Positions 17,366 to 27,080 are shown, counted from the first letter of the stretch. The stretch is 64,000 bases of DNA from Blautia sp. AF19-10LB (GCF_003461245.1 NZ_QTWS01000005.1:92676-156675); one strand, 5' to 3'. The notes: generated from the letters alone by a model not told the origin. Numbers and translations: made by a program.

Positions 17366-20061
17366 TGTAATACTATAGTAATATTATGTGTCTCATCTGA
17401 AGACAACTGTTCAATCGTCTCTTTTTTCATGCAGGCACTTCCGCCTGCTCTTTTTTCTATTTCTTTTTCGTCACAGTACGCCTGAACAATCTGATATTCT
17501 CCATACTCCTTTTTGTCTGGATTGGAAATGTGAACCTCAAATTTCTTTCCTGCAAATTCCAGATAGAGTGATGCATTTCCTTCTTTATCAAACTGTTCTG
17601 CCATAAGTGCTGGTGCGATCACAAGATTGCCAATCTCTCCTCTTACTCCAAAAGCTTCTGTGATCATGGTCAGCATATACCAGCTTGCTGCACCGGTAAG
17701 ATATGCATACAGCCCTCTTCCATCACTGTCAAAATATTCAGGAAGACCTGGATACATATAGCTGCTTTCAAAGTTCATTGCCGCATGAAGAAGTGTATTG
17801 AGCACTTTATATCCTTCTTTTACAAATCCCTGACTGTACAGAGCATTTGCATACATGACTGCCATGTGAGAGAAAACAGCTCCGTTTTCTTTTTCACCAT
17901 AGGCAAAGCCGAACATCCTGCCGAGATCAAATTTCTCTTCTCTGAAATTTGTATTCAGTCGATAACCGCCTGCTTTCTCATCGAACAGATATTTATCTGC
18001 ACTTCTGCTGATCGCGGCAGTCTGCTCTTTTGTTGCAGTTCCGCTCATGATCGCGAATACCTGGCTGGTCAGCATCATGCGTACACGATCTTTTTCGCAG
18101 CACTCTACCGGATTCTTGTGGTCATCATAATAACCATTGAACCATCCGTCTCCACCATCTGTGATCCATTCATTCTTTCGGATATTTTCCATCATCCATT
18201 CTGCTTTTTCACGCAGATTTCTGACTATCTCATCAATTCTGACAATCACTGTGTCGCCGCTGATGTTGTGTGCACACTTTTTGGTGTAAGAACCCAGCAG
18301 TTCTCTTTTTTTGTCTGCATTCTCATATAGATCTCTTCCACAGGAAAACAGACATTCCATTTCACTGGCAATCTCAACCCGGTTAATTCCGCTTATGCGT
18401 TCCAGGTTTTCCAGGCAGTCTGCAATGTTATTCATATTTCCTGCATAGGCACAGGTAAACGCCACACTCTCACCATTGTCCCACGCCATATCCATGGCAT
18501 CGTTCCAGTCGGCTCCATGGAGTTTCATTTCATTATGCTCACCCACATCATAAAAAGCAGTTAAATTCTGCAGAAGAATATGCTCCAGAATTGTTCCGAA
18601 ATAAATATCTCCGCTCTCTACTTTCTGCTGTTTTCCGTAAGCTGTATTCCATTCTTCATCGTGTGTTGTTCCTCTTCCTGACTGAAGATCTTTGAAATAT
18701 GGAACTTTTTCAAACAGAATATTCATATCACCGGTCTGGTCGATATACAGCTTCGTCGTTCCAAACGGCCAGAATGCATGATCCATCCAGACACGGGCAA
18801 TATTATTTCTGTCCGCGATAAATTCTCCCTGTTTATTTCCAATAATCGTGGCATTTGTTCCGTCAATGCGGACACCGCCATAGTTGGCAACAATCATCTG
18901 ACGCACTACAGCCGGATTCATGATCAGGAGTGCAAGACAGTCCTGCCAGAGATCTCTCCATCCCCGTCCGCCTTTTCCATAGTCGTGGTATGGGAGAAAA
19001 GAACAGCCATAGATTCTTCGCAGTACCGGCTGAAAGCTGATCCATTTCATATAGTTATCAGCATCTGCATCACCGGTTTCATAAGATACATTTACTTTTT
19101 TCTGCCAGTAGGATTTCACCTCTTCAAGAACGTTCTCCACCTGTTCTTCTGTCCTGTATTTTGCGACAGTTTTGGCAATACTCTCTTTCTTCTCTGTCAG
19201 TCCTGCCAGTATGATAAAACCTGCTGTTTCCTGCGGCTTTAGCTCAACATCCGCAAAGCGGATGCCTCCCATTGCCTCTTTTCCCTCAGCTCTGCTTCCT
19301 GCCTTTCTGCCTGGCTTGTTCTCTCTTACTGCTTCTGGATTCAGATAGGTACCGCCCTCTCCTATAAACTCCTGCACAGTAGGATAAAACGCCTCCGGCG
19401 CATCGCCTTTTTCTGAATATCCATATACAAAATAGGTGGTATGATTCTTCTGATGACCTCTTTCATCAAAAGACAGAACCGGTGTGACTTCCACACCATA
19501 TTCTGTTGTATTGATTCTGTGAAGAAGCGATGTCACATGACGATGATCTCGAATATTGTCCGCGCTTCTTCCATAAAGTGGTATTGCAGCGATCGGAGTT
19601 ATTTTTGTCACTTCTTCAGATATATTTTTTATTCTGACCAGTTCAATCTCTGCTGCTCCGTCCACATCAACAAAAGAAGTGATTTCTGACTGAAGACCAT
19701 ATTTTGCAGAAGTTCTGGTCACTTTCTGCCACATAAAACCGGCTTCCAGAATGCTTTTATCCTGAGCTTCTGTAAATTTCTGTAATTCCTGCTCTGCTGA
19801 AATTCCCGTTGCAGACCAGCATCCCTTACCTTCTATACGACACCAGAAATTTCTGGTACTGCGATTATTGTGAAGATTTTCAATACTTACCGGTTCCAAA
19901 AGAAAATGGTTCTGATCTGTCTTGCTGTCTCCTCCAAGGTTCGGAGTGATACTGGATTTCAGTCCCCCATCACCCGCCAGCGGAAAATACAGACCACTGT
20001 AGTTTTCCGGACTCTGAATGGTAAACGTTCCTTTTTTATCCTGAAATTTTATATATTTCAT
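17362..20061 (-). CDS. GH94 glycoside phosphorylase (~900-residue type)
   Basis: An 899-residue GH94 inverting phosphorylase. The general acid is in the family motif GADWNDAMD (near 510), and a GGRGWRDLWQD block lies near 365. These enzymes cleave beta-glucosides with phosphate to give alpha-glucose-1-phosphate. The length is closer to laminaribiose-type members than to cellobiose phosphorylase (about 810), so a beta-1,3 or other non-cellobiose substrate is plausible but unproven. AAAAGGAGA precedes the start. It is the second gene of a two-phosphorylase operon, 12 bases after its partner. Confidence 0.85.
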   Translation of the reverse strand: MKYIKFQDKKGTFTIQSPENYSGLYFPLAGDGGLKSSITPNLGGDSKTDQNHFLLEPVSIENLHNNRSTRNFWCRIEGKGCWSATGISAEQELQKFTEAQDKSILEAGFMWQKVTRTSAKYGLQSEITSFVDVDGAAEIELVRIKNISEEVTKITPIAAIPLYGRSADNIRDHRHVTSLLHRINTTEYGVEVTPVLSFDERGHQKNHTTYFVYGYSEKGDAPEAFYPTVQEFIGEGGTYLNPEAVRENKPGRKAGSRAEGKEAMGGIRFADVELKPQETAGFIILAGLTEKKESIAKTVAKYRTEEQVENVLEEVKSYWQKKVNVSYETGDADADNYMKWISFQPVLRRIYGCSFLPYHDYGKGGRGWRDLWQDCLALLIMNPAVVRQMIVANYGGVRIDGTNATIIGNKQGEFIADRNNIARVWMDHAFWPFGTTKLYIDQTGDMNILFEKVPYFKDLQSGRGTTHDEEWNTAYGKQQKVESGDIYFGTILEHILLQNLTAFYDVGEHNEMKLHGADWNDAMDMAWDNGESVAFTCAYAGNMNNIADCLENLERISGINRVEIASEMECLFSCGRDLYENADKKRELLGSYTKKCAHNISGDTVIVRIDEIVRNLREKAEWMMENIRKNEWITDGGDGWFNGYYDDHKNPVECCEKDRVRMMLTSQVFAIMSGTATKEQTAAISRSADKYLFDEKAGGYRLNTNFREEKFDLGRMFGFAYGEKENGAVFSHMAVMYANALYSQGFVKEGYKVLNTLLHAAMNFESSYMYPGLPEYFDSDGRGLYAYLTGAASWYMLTMITEAFGVRGEIGNLVIAPALMAEQFDKEGNASLYLEFAGKKFEVHISNPDKKEYGEYQIVQAYCDEKEIEKRAGGSACMKKETIEQLSSDETHNITIVLQ

Positions 20062-20073
20062 GCTGTCTCCTTT

Positions 20074-22488
20074 TTATGACATGAACAGTTCTACTTCTGT
20101 AATCTCTGTAAGCTTTTCCTGAGGAATATAATTTTCTCCCAGTTCTTCTCCATTGACGATCATCTTCTTGAAACCAGATTCCACGTGTCCCGGATTATGG
20201 ACTGTAATATGAAGTTTACATCCGCGGAAATCTTTATCAATTTCAAATTTATCCCATTCTTTCGGAACAGATGGTGCAATTCGCAGTCCGCCAAAGTCAG
20301 GACGCATACCAAGGATACCTTCTACACACCCTACCATAACGGTAGATGCTGTTCCTGTCAGCCAGTGTACATGAGAGCGTCCGAAATTCGGGCTTGCTTT
20401 TCCCTCTGTAAACTGTCCATAGCAGTATGGTTCCAGCCTTCGGATCTCTGCCCTGTCATTCTGTGCCGCAGGCGCATTTTCCATAAAGTAGCCAAAAGCT
20501 CTCTCTCCATGTCCTCTCAGAGCTTCTGCAAGAATGATCCATCCCTGTGACTGTGAGAAAATCCCTGCATTTTCCTTGGTTCCTGCATTATAGATCACAG
20601 CCAGTGCACCCTCGAATGCATGAGCATGATATGGAGGATCCATCAGGATTGCTCCATATTCTGTATTCAGTCTCTTATAAACCATATCCAGTGCAAGATC
20701 TGCCTGTGCATCGTCTGCAAGACCGCTGATCACCGCCCAGCTCTGCGGATTCAGCCACATATTCGCTTCCGGATCTGTGCGCTTTCCAATCACAGCTCCA
20801 TCTTCTGTAAATCCACGGATAAAGCGGTCTTCATTCCAGCAGAGATCCTGGATCAGTTTTCCAAGTTTCTTCTGACTTTCGTTAAGATATTCAATATATT
20901 CTTTATCCTCTTTGTATTCTGCAAATTCTCTGAGAATCGTCATTGCGTAATAATACTGCAGTGCTACAAAAGTTGATTCTCCATCTTTTCCAAGTCTGAG
21001 ACAGTCATTCCAGTCTGCATAAAGACCTGCCGGCATTCCATGTTTTCCAAGATGATTTTCAGAAAATGCAATTGCACGTTTCAGATGTTCATATACGGTT
21101 GCCTCACCTTTGTTTGCAAACGGAATCACTTCATCCATGAATGCCACATTGCCTGTTTCTGAAACATATTTATAGACTGTAGGGAAAAGCCACAGCGCAT
21201 CATCTGCACGATAAGCCGGATGTCCTGTTTCCTGTACATAGGAAGCATCGTCCGGAGTATCTTCATGTCCCGGGTTATGTGTAAATTTTACAAGCGGAAG
21301 TCCACCGCCGTTATCCACCTGTGCTGAAAGCATGAATCGAATTTTTTCCACCGCCATCTCCGGTGCCAGATGAATCACTCCCTGAATATCCTGAACTGTA
21401 TCGCGATATCCATATCCATTGCGGAGTCCACAGTAGGTAAAAGAAGCTGCCCGTGACCAGATAAAGGTCATAAAACAGTTGTATGCATTCCATGTATTGA
21501 TCATGGTATTAAATTCCGGACTTGGGGTTCTGATCTGGAAGTGAGAAAGCTGACCATGCCAGTATTCGATCAGTTCTTCCAGTTCTCTTTTACATACATC
21601 CTGGCAGTTTTTGTAATGCTCCACGATCTCGCCCGCTTCTGCATCACCTTTCATTCCAACAAGAAAAGTGATTTCTTTTGTTTCCCCCGGAGCAAGGCTT
21701 AAAACTGTTGAAAGTGCTCCACAGCTATTCTCATTATAATTTCCCTTATTGCTGAGTTTTCCCGTGATCACGCCCTCTGGATTGTTATATCCGTGATATC
21801 TTCCGAGAAAGCTTTCTTTGTCTCCGCACCAGGAATTCACGTCAGCTCCTGCCAGTCCGAAGAATCTGTTAAATACATTTTTGTTATCAATGTTTTCACC
21901 TTCTTCCAGACGATCCAGGTTTGCGTGGATCATCTGACGTACACGGTTCCCTCTGAAAACCGTCTGTGTGATATACTGAGAATACTGAAGATTTACCTGA
22001 TCCTGTTCATAGTTACTGTTGTTGGTAAATTCCGCATATCCTGTTACTGTAAGTTCACGTTTTTTCTCAGAATAGTTTGTTACTGCCAGACTCCATACTT
22101 CATAAGACCGCTCCAACGGCACATAATATCTTACTTCTGAGTGAATTTCACTGTAATCTGCCATCATTTTTGTGTATGCTGTCCCATGATGACATTCACT
22201 TTTGTACGTCTCCAGATCTTTGCCTACCGGCTGCCAGGATGCAGACCAGTAATCTTTACTTTCATTATCGCGAAGGTAAATATACCGTCCCGGCTGATCA
22301 AACTGATTGAAAATATATCTCAGGATTCTTCCATTTGCTCCAGATTTTGCAAAACTGTATCCTCCTGCATTATTTGAAACGATTGCCCCATACTCTGGTG
22401 AGCCAAGATAGTTTACCCACGGTGCCGGTGTATCCGGACGTGTGATCACATATTCCTTTTTTGCTTCATCAAAATATCCATATCTCAT
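20074..22488 (-). CDS. GH94 cellobiose phosphorylase-like enzyme
   Basis: An 804-residue GH94 enzyme with the N-terminus typical of cellobiose phosphorylases (MRYGYFD, then EYVITRPDTPAPWVNYLG). The general acid is in ADWNDC (near 480). The product would be alpha-glucose-1-phosphate plus glucose or a related acceptor. The start at 22488 fits AGGAG nine bases upstream; the ATG three codons earlier is too close to that site. It has no signal peptide, so it acts on imported sugar. Cellobionic acid or another disaccharide cannot be excluded. Confidence 0.85.
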   Translation of the reverse strand: MRYGYFDEAKKEYVITRPDTPAPWVNYLGSPEYGAIVSNNAGGYSFAKSGANGRILRYIFNQFDQPGRYIYLRDNESKDYWSASWQPVGKDLETYKSECHHGTAYTKMMADYSEIHSEVRYYVPLERSYEVWSLAVTNYSEKKRELTVTGYAEFTNNSNYEQDQVNLQYSQYITQTVFRGNRVRQMIHANLDRLEEGENIDNKNVFNRFFGLAGADVNSWCGDKESFLGRYHGYNNPEGVITGKLSNKGNYNENSCGALSTVLSLAPGETKEITFLVGMKGDAEAGEIVEHYKNCQDVCKRELEELIEYWHGQLSHFQIRTPSPEFNTMINTWNAYNCFMTFIWSRAASFTYCGLRNGYGYRDTVQDIQGVIHLAPEMAVEKIRFMLSAQVDNGGGLPLVKFTHNPGHEDTPDDASYVQETGHPAYRADDALWLFPTVYKYVSETGNVAFMDEVIPFANKGEATVYEHLKRAIAFSENHLGKHGMPAGLYADWNDCLRLGKDGESTFVALQYYYAMTILREFAEYKEDKEYIEYLNESQKKLGKLIQDLCWNEDRFIRGFTEDGAVIGKRTDPEANMWLNPQSWAVISGLADDAQADLALDMVYKRLNTEYGAILMDPPYHAHAFEGALAVIYNAGTKENAGIFSQSQGWIILAEALRGHGERAFGYFMENAPAAQNDRAEIRRLEPYCYGQFTEGKASPNFGRSHVHWLTGTASTVMVGCVEGILGMRPDFGGLRIAPSVPKEWDKFEIDKDFRGCKLHITVHNPGHVESGFKKMIVNGEELGENYIPQEKLTEITEVELFMS

Positions 22489-22579
22489 ATCTCTCATCTC
22501 CTGTTCCAGCTATTCTTCGCCTGATTTTTCTTACACTATACCCTATATCATATTTTGAATATACAAAATACAAGCTGAA

Positions 22580-22598
22580 AATATCAGATTCGTGACAT
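22580..22598 (-). promoter_or_regulatory. Putative AraC-regulator site upstream of the GH94 operon
   Basis: AATATCAGATTCGTGACAT (plus-strand reading) lies about 92 bases upstream of the first phosphorylase start and is near-identical to the site at 16474-16492. Both are followed, toward the gene, by TGATATAG-like -10 sequence. Confidence 0.5.
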
Positions 22599-22648
22599 GA
22601 AAGTCTTTGTTATACTCAAAAACTGCGGAATATTACCTGTAAACAGTT

Positions 22649-22680
22649 ACTCCGGTCACAAATTTCTTCATGACCGGAGT
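22649..22680. terminator. Hairpin copy 1 (identical to 29731-29762)
   Basis: ACTCCGGTCA pairs with TGACCGGAGT around a 12-base loop. The T-rich flank is on the plus strand, although the gene ending here (GH32) is on the minus strand. All 32 bases are identical to the hairpin after the lacI-type gene. Confidence 0.7.
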
Positions 22681-22683
22681 TCT

Positions 22684-23991
22684 TTATTTTTCCAGAGTTT
22701 CTATTCTCATTTTTACATCTGTCTCTATTTCTTTGCCCAGATCATACACGGTATTGGAAATTACCGCTTCACCGTCATTTACAAAGACTTCAATCAGGTT
22801 CGGGTTTACATATACTTCAAGCTCAAATCCTTCTTTTAATTCAGGTGTTGTAAACTGTACTCTGTGATTCGTAAATTTTCTGTAGAGGCTGCTTCTGTCA
22901 GTACAAATCCTGCTGCCTTCTCTGTAAATAATGTATCCGCCAATGTTTACCTTTTCACCATCTTTCAGAGAAAATCTTACACGATATCCGCTTTCATCTG
23001 CTTCATACGGTGCGGAGATTTCTCTTGTATATGCTGCCTGAATATTCGGATGGACACGAAAATAAATGTGATTCTCTTTCGCTTCTACAACTCTTGGAAT
23101 ACACATCATTCCCTGCCATTTCCCATCCACCGGCTCCGGCATGCGAAGCCACGCAGTCAGGATTCTTCTTCCCTCCTCATCGAGGGTGCTCTGTGGTGCA
23201 TAAAGATCCATTCCATAGTCCATAAGCTGGTACTCATCCGGAAGTTCCATCTGACATGTTTTCTCATCAAATTTCACCTGCATACAGACCGCCTGTGCAT
23301 CATCTGCTTTTCCGTCTTTCAGAAATCCCATTGGTGAAAAGATTACTATCTGTTTTCCGTCCACTTCAAAGTAATCCGGGCATTCCCACATCCAGCCAAA
23401 TTTCTCTTTGGTAACAGAGTTTTTATATTTCCAGGATTCGCCATCTTTTGAAGTAAAGAACAGAAGTCTTCCCTGCTTATCTTCAATTGTGCTTCCAAGC
23501 ATCATATACCATCTGTCGCCATTTTTCCAGACCTTCGGATCTCGGGTATGTCTCGCATCACCGGTTTTTGCATCATGGATGACCGGAAGAACTGTTTTCT
23601 TATCCCCAATGTTATCAAAATCAAATCCATTCTCAGAAGTGATCATCAGCTGTGCGGATACAAACTGCTCATCTACACAGTGATTGATATTCTCAGGATT
23701 TTCAACCAGATAATTTACTCCGGTAAAATACAGCTGCATCTTCCCATCATTTTCAACAGCTGTTCCAGAAAAACACCCACTTCTGTCATCTGTTTTACTT
23801 GGATACAACGCTATTCCCTGATTTTCCCAGCTTACAAGATCTTTGCTGACAACATGACCCCAGTGCATTCTTCCCCACTGCGGTGCATAAGGAAAGCACT
23901 GATAGAACAAATGATACAGACCTTTGAAATAAATAAAACCATTCGGGTCATTCATCCAGCAGTCTTTTGGTTTTACATATATTTTCTGCAT
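22684..23991 (-). CDS. GH32 beta-fructosidase (sucrose/fructan hydrolase)
   Basis: A 435-residue GH32 enzyme. Family motifs are WMNDPNG (nucleophile Asp15), FSGTAV near 75, RDPKVW near 150 (transition-state Asp) and WECPDYF near 200 (acid/base Glu). It has no signal peptide, so it hydrolyses sucrose, sucrose-phosphate or short fructans inside the cell. It is the last gene of the LacI-controlled ABC operon, implying fructo-oligosaccharide or sucrose as the transported sugar. The C-terminal beta-sandwich domain is present. Confidence 0.9.
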   Translation of the reverse strand: MQKIYVKPKDCWMNDPNGFIYFKGLYHLFYQCFPYAPQWGRMHWGHVVSKDLVSWENQGIALYPSKTDDRSGCFSGTAVENDGKMQLYFTGVNYLVENPENINHCVDEQFVSAQLMITSENGFDFDNIGDKKTVLPVIHDAKTGDARHTRDPKVWKNGDRWYMMLGSTIEDKQGRLLFFTSKDGESWKYKNSVTKEKFGWMWECPDYFEVDGKQIVIFSPMGFLKDGKADDAQAVCMQVKFDEKTCQMELPDEYQLMDYGMDLYAPQSTLDEEGRRILTAWLRMPEPVDGKWQGMMCIPRVVEAKENHIYFRVHPNIQAAYTREISAPYEADESGYRVRFSLKDGEKVNIGGYIIYREGSRICTDRSSLYRKFTNHRVQFTTPELKEGFELEVYVNPNLIEVFVNDGEAVISNTVYDLGKEIETDVKMRIETLEK

Positions 23992-24008
23992 TTTCTGTAC
24001 TCACTTTC

Positions 24009-24245
24009 TCATTCTTCTGCATATTTTCGGACTACCTGCAGGGCTTTTTCTGCTTCGGCTCCCTGTGCATGAATTCTTACATTGACCGGTTTGGACAGAT
24101 CTGTACTGAAAATTCCCATGATAGATTTTGCATCGATCACGTATCTTCCGGAAACAATATCCACGTCGCATTCCAGATGACTCACTTCATTCACAAAATT
24201 TTTGACTCTCTCAATCGTACCCAAAAATATCCTGATTTCTTCCAT
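24009..24245 (-). CDS. HPr-like protein without the catalytic histidine (Crh-like)
   Basis: A 78-residue HPr-fold protein. The regulatory serine region is conserved (DAKSIMGIFS, Ser41 equivalent to HPr Ser46), but the HARP loop with His15 is replaced by a GTIERVKN-type sequence, so it cannot pass phosphate in the PTS. The nearest known analogue is Crh, which lacks His15 and works through Ser46-P as a CcpA cofactor. The ATG at 24245 is placed correctly for GGAGTG; an upstream GTG is not. It lies inside a sugar ABC operon between the ATPase and GH32 genes. Structural role only is an alternative. Confidence 0.8.
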   Translation of the reverse strand: MEEIRIFLGTIERVKNFVNEVSHLECDVDIVSGRYVIDAKSIMGIFSTDLSKPVNVRIHAQGAEAEKALQVVRKYAEE

Positions 24246-24256
24246 TACTGTCACTC

Positions 24257-25351
24257 CTATAAATAATTTACCTCAGTTTCCTTATCAAAGAAATGAATTT
24301 TGGACGGCATGAATACAAACTCAATTTCATCTCCGACCTGGCTGATCTCATACTTTGAAACTCTCGCAACTGCCTGGCAGCCTCCAAACTGGAAATACAG
24401 GTTATTTTCATTTCCCATAACTTCCGTATCTGTGATCACAGCTCTCATTTTATTTTCTTTATATAATTCCAGATTCTGTGCATCCATCTTGAGATCCTCA
24501 CCACGGATTCCAAGTGTCATTTCACCTTCCCTGCCGTTCAGTTTATTGATGATAGCTTCCGGAAGTGTAAGTTTATTTCCGTCCTTAAATGTAACTTCAT
24601 TTCCTTTTACTGTCACATCAAAGAAGTTCATCTGCGGAGATCCGATAAATCCAGCTACAAATTTATTTACCGGATGATCATAAAGCTCCATTGGTTTTCC
24701 AACCTGCTGGATCACGCCCTCTTTCATGATGACGATACGATCTGCCATTGTCATTGCCTCAACCTGATCATGTGTAACATAAATTGTAGTTGCTCCCATC
24801 TCACGATGAAGTCTGCTGATCTCTGTTCTCATACTGACACGGAGTTTCGCATCCAGGTTGGAAAGAGGCTCATCCATCAGGAATACTTTCTGATTTTTTA
24901 CGATGGCACGACCAAGTGCAACCCTCTGTCTCTGTCCACCGGAAAGATTCTTCGGTTTTCTGTAACGAAATTCCTGCAGTCCCAGAATATCAATCGCCCA
25001 GTCTACTTTTTTCTTGATCTGATCTGCCGGCATTTTCATATTCTTCAGACCATATCCGATATTTTTCTCTACTGTCATATGCGGGTACAGTGCGTAGTTC
25101 TGGAATACCATTGCAATACCTCGGTCTCTCGGAGCAGTTTCGTTTACTTTTTTTCCATCAATATACAGATCACCTTCTGTAATCTCCTCAAATCCGGCTA
25201 CCATGCGAAGTGTTGTTGATTTTCCACATCCAGATGGTCCGACAAATGCAATAAATTCTTTTTCATTGATTTCCAGGTTGAAATCACTTACGGAGTTCTT
25301 ATCTGCTCCTGCATATTTTTTTCCGATATGTTTAAATTCTATAAAACTCAT
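24257..25351 (-). CDS. msmK: Sugar ABC transporter ATPase (MsmK/UgpC type)
   Basis: A 364-residue ATPase with Walker A GPSGCGKST (38-46), signature LSGGQRQRVALGRA near 135, Walker B FLMDEPLSNLD near 155, and a C-terminal OB-fold regulatory domain of about 120 residues. Such subunits energise CUT1 importers and are often shared by several. The neighbouring beta-glucoside importer at 13-16 kb has no ATPase, so this protein is the likely common motor. It starts six bases after the permease stop. Confidence 0.93.
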   Translation of the reverse strand: MSFIEFKHIGKKYAGADKNSVSDFNLEINEKEFIAFVGPSGCGKSTTLRMVAGFEEITEGDLYIDGKKVNETAPRDRGIAMVFQNYALYPHMTVEKNIGYGLKNMKMPADQIKKKVDWAIDILGLQEFRYRKPKNLSGGQRQRVALGRAIVKNQKVFLMDEPLSNLDAKLRVSMRTEISRLHREMGATTIYVTHDQVEAMTMADRIVIMKEGVIQQVGKPMELYDHPVNKFVAGFIGSPQMNFFDVTVKGNEVTFKDGNKLTLPEAIINKLNGREGEMTLGIRGEDLKMDAQNLELYKENKMRAVITDTEVMGNENNLYFQFGGCQAVARVSKYEISQVGDEIEFVFMPSKIHFFDKETEVNYL

Positions 25352-25357
25352 AATTCA

Positions 25358-26209
25358 TTAACCCTCCTTGGAACCGGTTGAAGTTACACCTTCTACAATC
25401 TGTTTTGAGAACAGTGCATAAATGATAATAACAGGAATTGTGATCAGGGTGATCACTGCAAGTGTCTGACCCATTGTTGTATTGTCATTGGATGTGATTG
25501 AGTTCAGACCGATCTGTGCGGTCAGAAGATCACTGGATGTGAATACAAGTGACGGCCAGAGATAATCATTCCATACTCCGAGGAATGTAAAAACACTTAC
25601 TGTTGCAACAACTGTCTTTGACATCGGCAGCACCATTGTGAAGAAGTATTTTACCGGGCTGCAGAAATCAAGCTGAGCTGCCTCGTAAACGTCATCCGGA
25701 AGGCTTACAAACACCTGACGGAAAAGGAAAATATTAAATGGATTCACGATCATTGGAAGTACATATCCGATAACTGTATTCAGAAGACCTGCTTTTGCAA
25801 TGATCAGAAAGTGAATCGTGATAACTGTTTCTGTTGGTACGATCAGAAGCATCATAATGATCAGAAGCCACTGGTCACGAAATGGAAAATTAATCTTTGC
25901 CAGTGCATAACCGGCAAGCCCGTTGACGATCACGCCGAGTACGATCAAAAGTGCCGCATATCCTAAAGTATTAAGCATATAACGGAGGAAATTGGTGTCC
26001 GTAAGAATCGTAATATAGTTTTCAAAATAATTTCCGTTTAAAGCAGGCGGAATAAATGCTGCCACAGAATTCATATCCGCTGTGATCGCTGCATCCGGTT
26101 TAAAAGAGTTTGCAAGCATCCAGATTACCGGAAACAGGAAGAATATGGAGAGCAGCAGAAGAAAAACTGCCAGAACCCAGTTAAATGTTTTTTGCTTTTT
26201 TGTTAACAT
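25358..26209 (-). CDS. Sugar ABC transporter permease (MalG type)
   Basis: A 283-residue permease with six predicted membrane segments and the EAA loop (YEAAQLDFCSPVKYF...LPMSKT, about 187-212). Its start overlaps the end of the preceding permease by 29 bases, with the ribosome-binding site inside that gene, showing translational coupling. Part of the LacI-controlled operon. Confidence 0.92.
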   Translation of the reverse strand: MLTKKQKTFNWVLAVFLLLLSIFFLFPVIWMLANSFKPDAAITADMNSVAAFIPPALNGNYFENYITILTDTNFLRYMLNTLGYAALLIVLGVIVNGLAGYALAKINFPFRDQWLLIIMMLLIVPTETVITIHFLIIAKAGLLNTVIGYVLPMIVNPFNIFLFRQVFVSLPDDVYEAAQLDFCSPVKYFFTMVLPMSKTVVATVSVFTFLGVWNDYLWPSLVFTSSDLLTAQIGLNSITSNDNTTMGQTLAVITLITIPVIIIYALFSKQIVEGVTSTGSKEG

Positions 26210-27080
26210 GTTTTTTCTCCTCCTTTCCCTTAGTCAGTACATTCTGTATGATAGTCAGTACAACAACAAAGACTGTAAAGACAATTGCCATGGTAGATGC
26301 AAGTCCCATCTCCCAGTTCATTGTACCAGTTTCATAAATATCATATACCAAAGTGTAGGTTGAATGGTCCGGACCACCGCCGGTCATTACCATCGGCTGT
26401 ACTAACATACGGAACGCGCCAATTGTAACTGTGATAAATACGAAAACGCAAAGAGGTTTCAGTTCCGGAAGTGTGATGTCTTTAAATTTCTGCCATCCAC
26501 TTGCATGATCCATCTCTGCTGCCTCATAAAGTGCCGGATTGATATTCTGAAGTCCGCCAAGGAAGATAATCATCTGATATCCGACACCCTGCCATACACT
26601 CATAACTGCGATGGACGGAAGTGCCTGCTTTGCACTGTGGATAAAAGGCTGTGCACTGATTCCAAGGTGTGCAAGCATTGTATTCAGGATGCCCTCAGGG
26701 CTGTAAATATCCATCCAGAGTGTGGATACAACTGCCAAAGACATGACAACAGGGATAAAAAATGCTACTTTAAAATATTTCTTGCAATGCGTAACTTTAT
26801 TGATTGCAAGTGCCAGAACAAGTGCTCCGATACACTGGCAGGGAACGATGATAATTACAAATTTTACCGTGTTAAAAAATGATTTTACAAATAATTCGTC
26901 TTTAAAAATATTTATGTAGTTTTCCAGTCCTACGAAATGTGTCATATCCGGGTTCAGTGCAAAGTAATCGGTAAAACTGAACACCAGTGTCAACACCATC
27001 GGCAGAAATAAAAACAGTATAAGAAGTACCAGTGCCGGGCCAAAGAAAGCCATTCCTAAGATTGATTCTTTTTTCTTCAT
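26181..27080 (-). CDS. Sugar ABC transporter permease (MalF type)
   Basis: A 299-residue permease with about six membrane segments and the EAA loop (YEAAEMDHASGWQKF...LPELKP, near 190-215). The lysine-rich C-terminal tail is where the next gene starts. It directly abuts the binding-protein gene, with a one-base overlap. Confidence 0.92.
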   Translation of the reverse strand: MKKKESILGMAFFGPALVLLILFLFLPMVLTLVFSFTDYFALNPDMTHFVGLENYINIFKDELFVKSFFNTVKFVIIIVPCQCIGALVLALAINKVTHCKKYFKVAFFIPVVMSLAVVSTLWMDIYSPEGILNTMLAHLGISAQPFIHSAKQALPSIAVMSVWQGVGYQMIIFLGGLQNINPALYEAAEMDHASGWQKFKDITLPELKPLCVFVFITVTIGAFRMLVQPMVMTGGGPDHSTYTLVYDIYETGTMNWEMGLASTMAIVFTVFVVVLTIIQNVLTKGKEEKKHVNKKAKNI

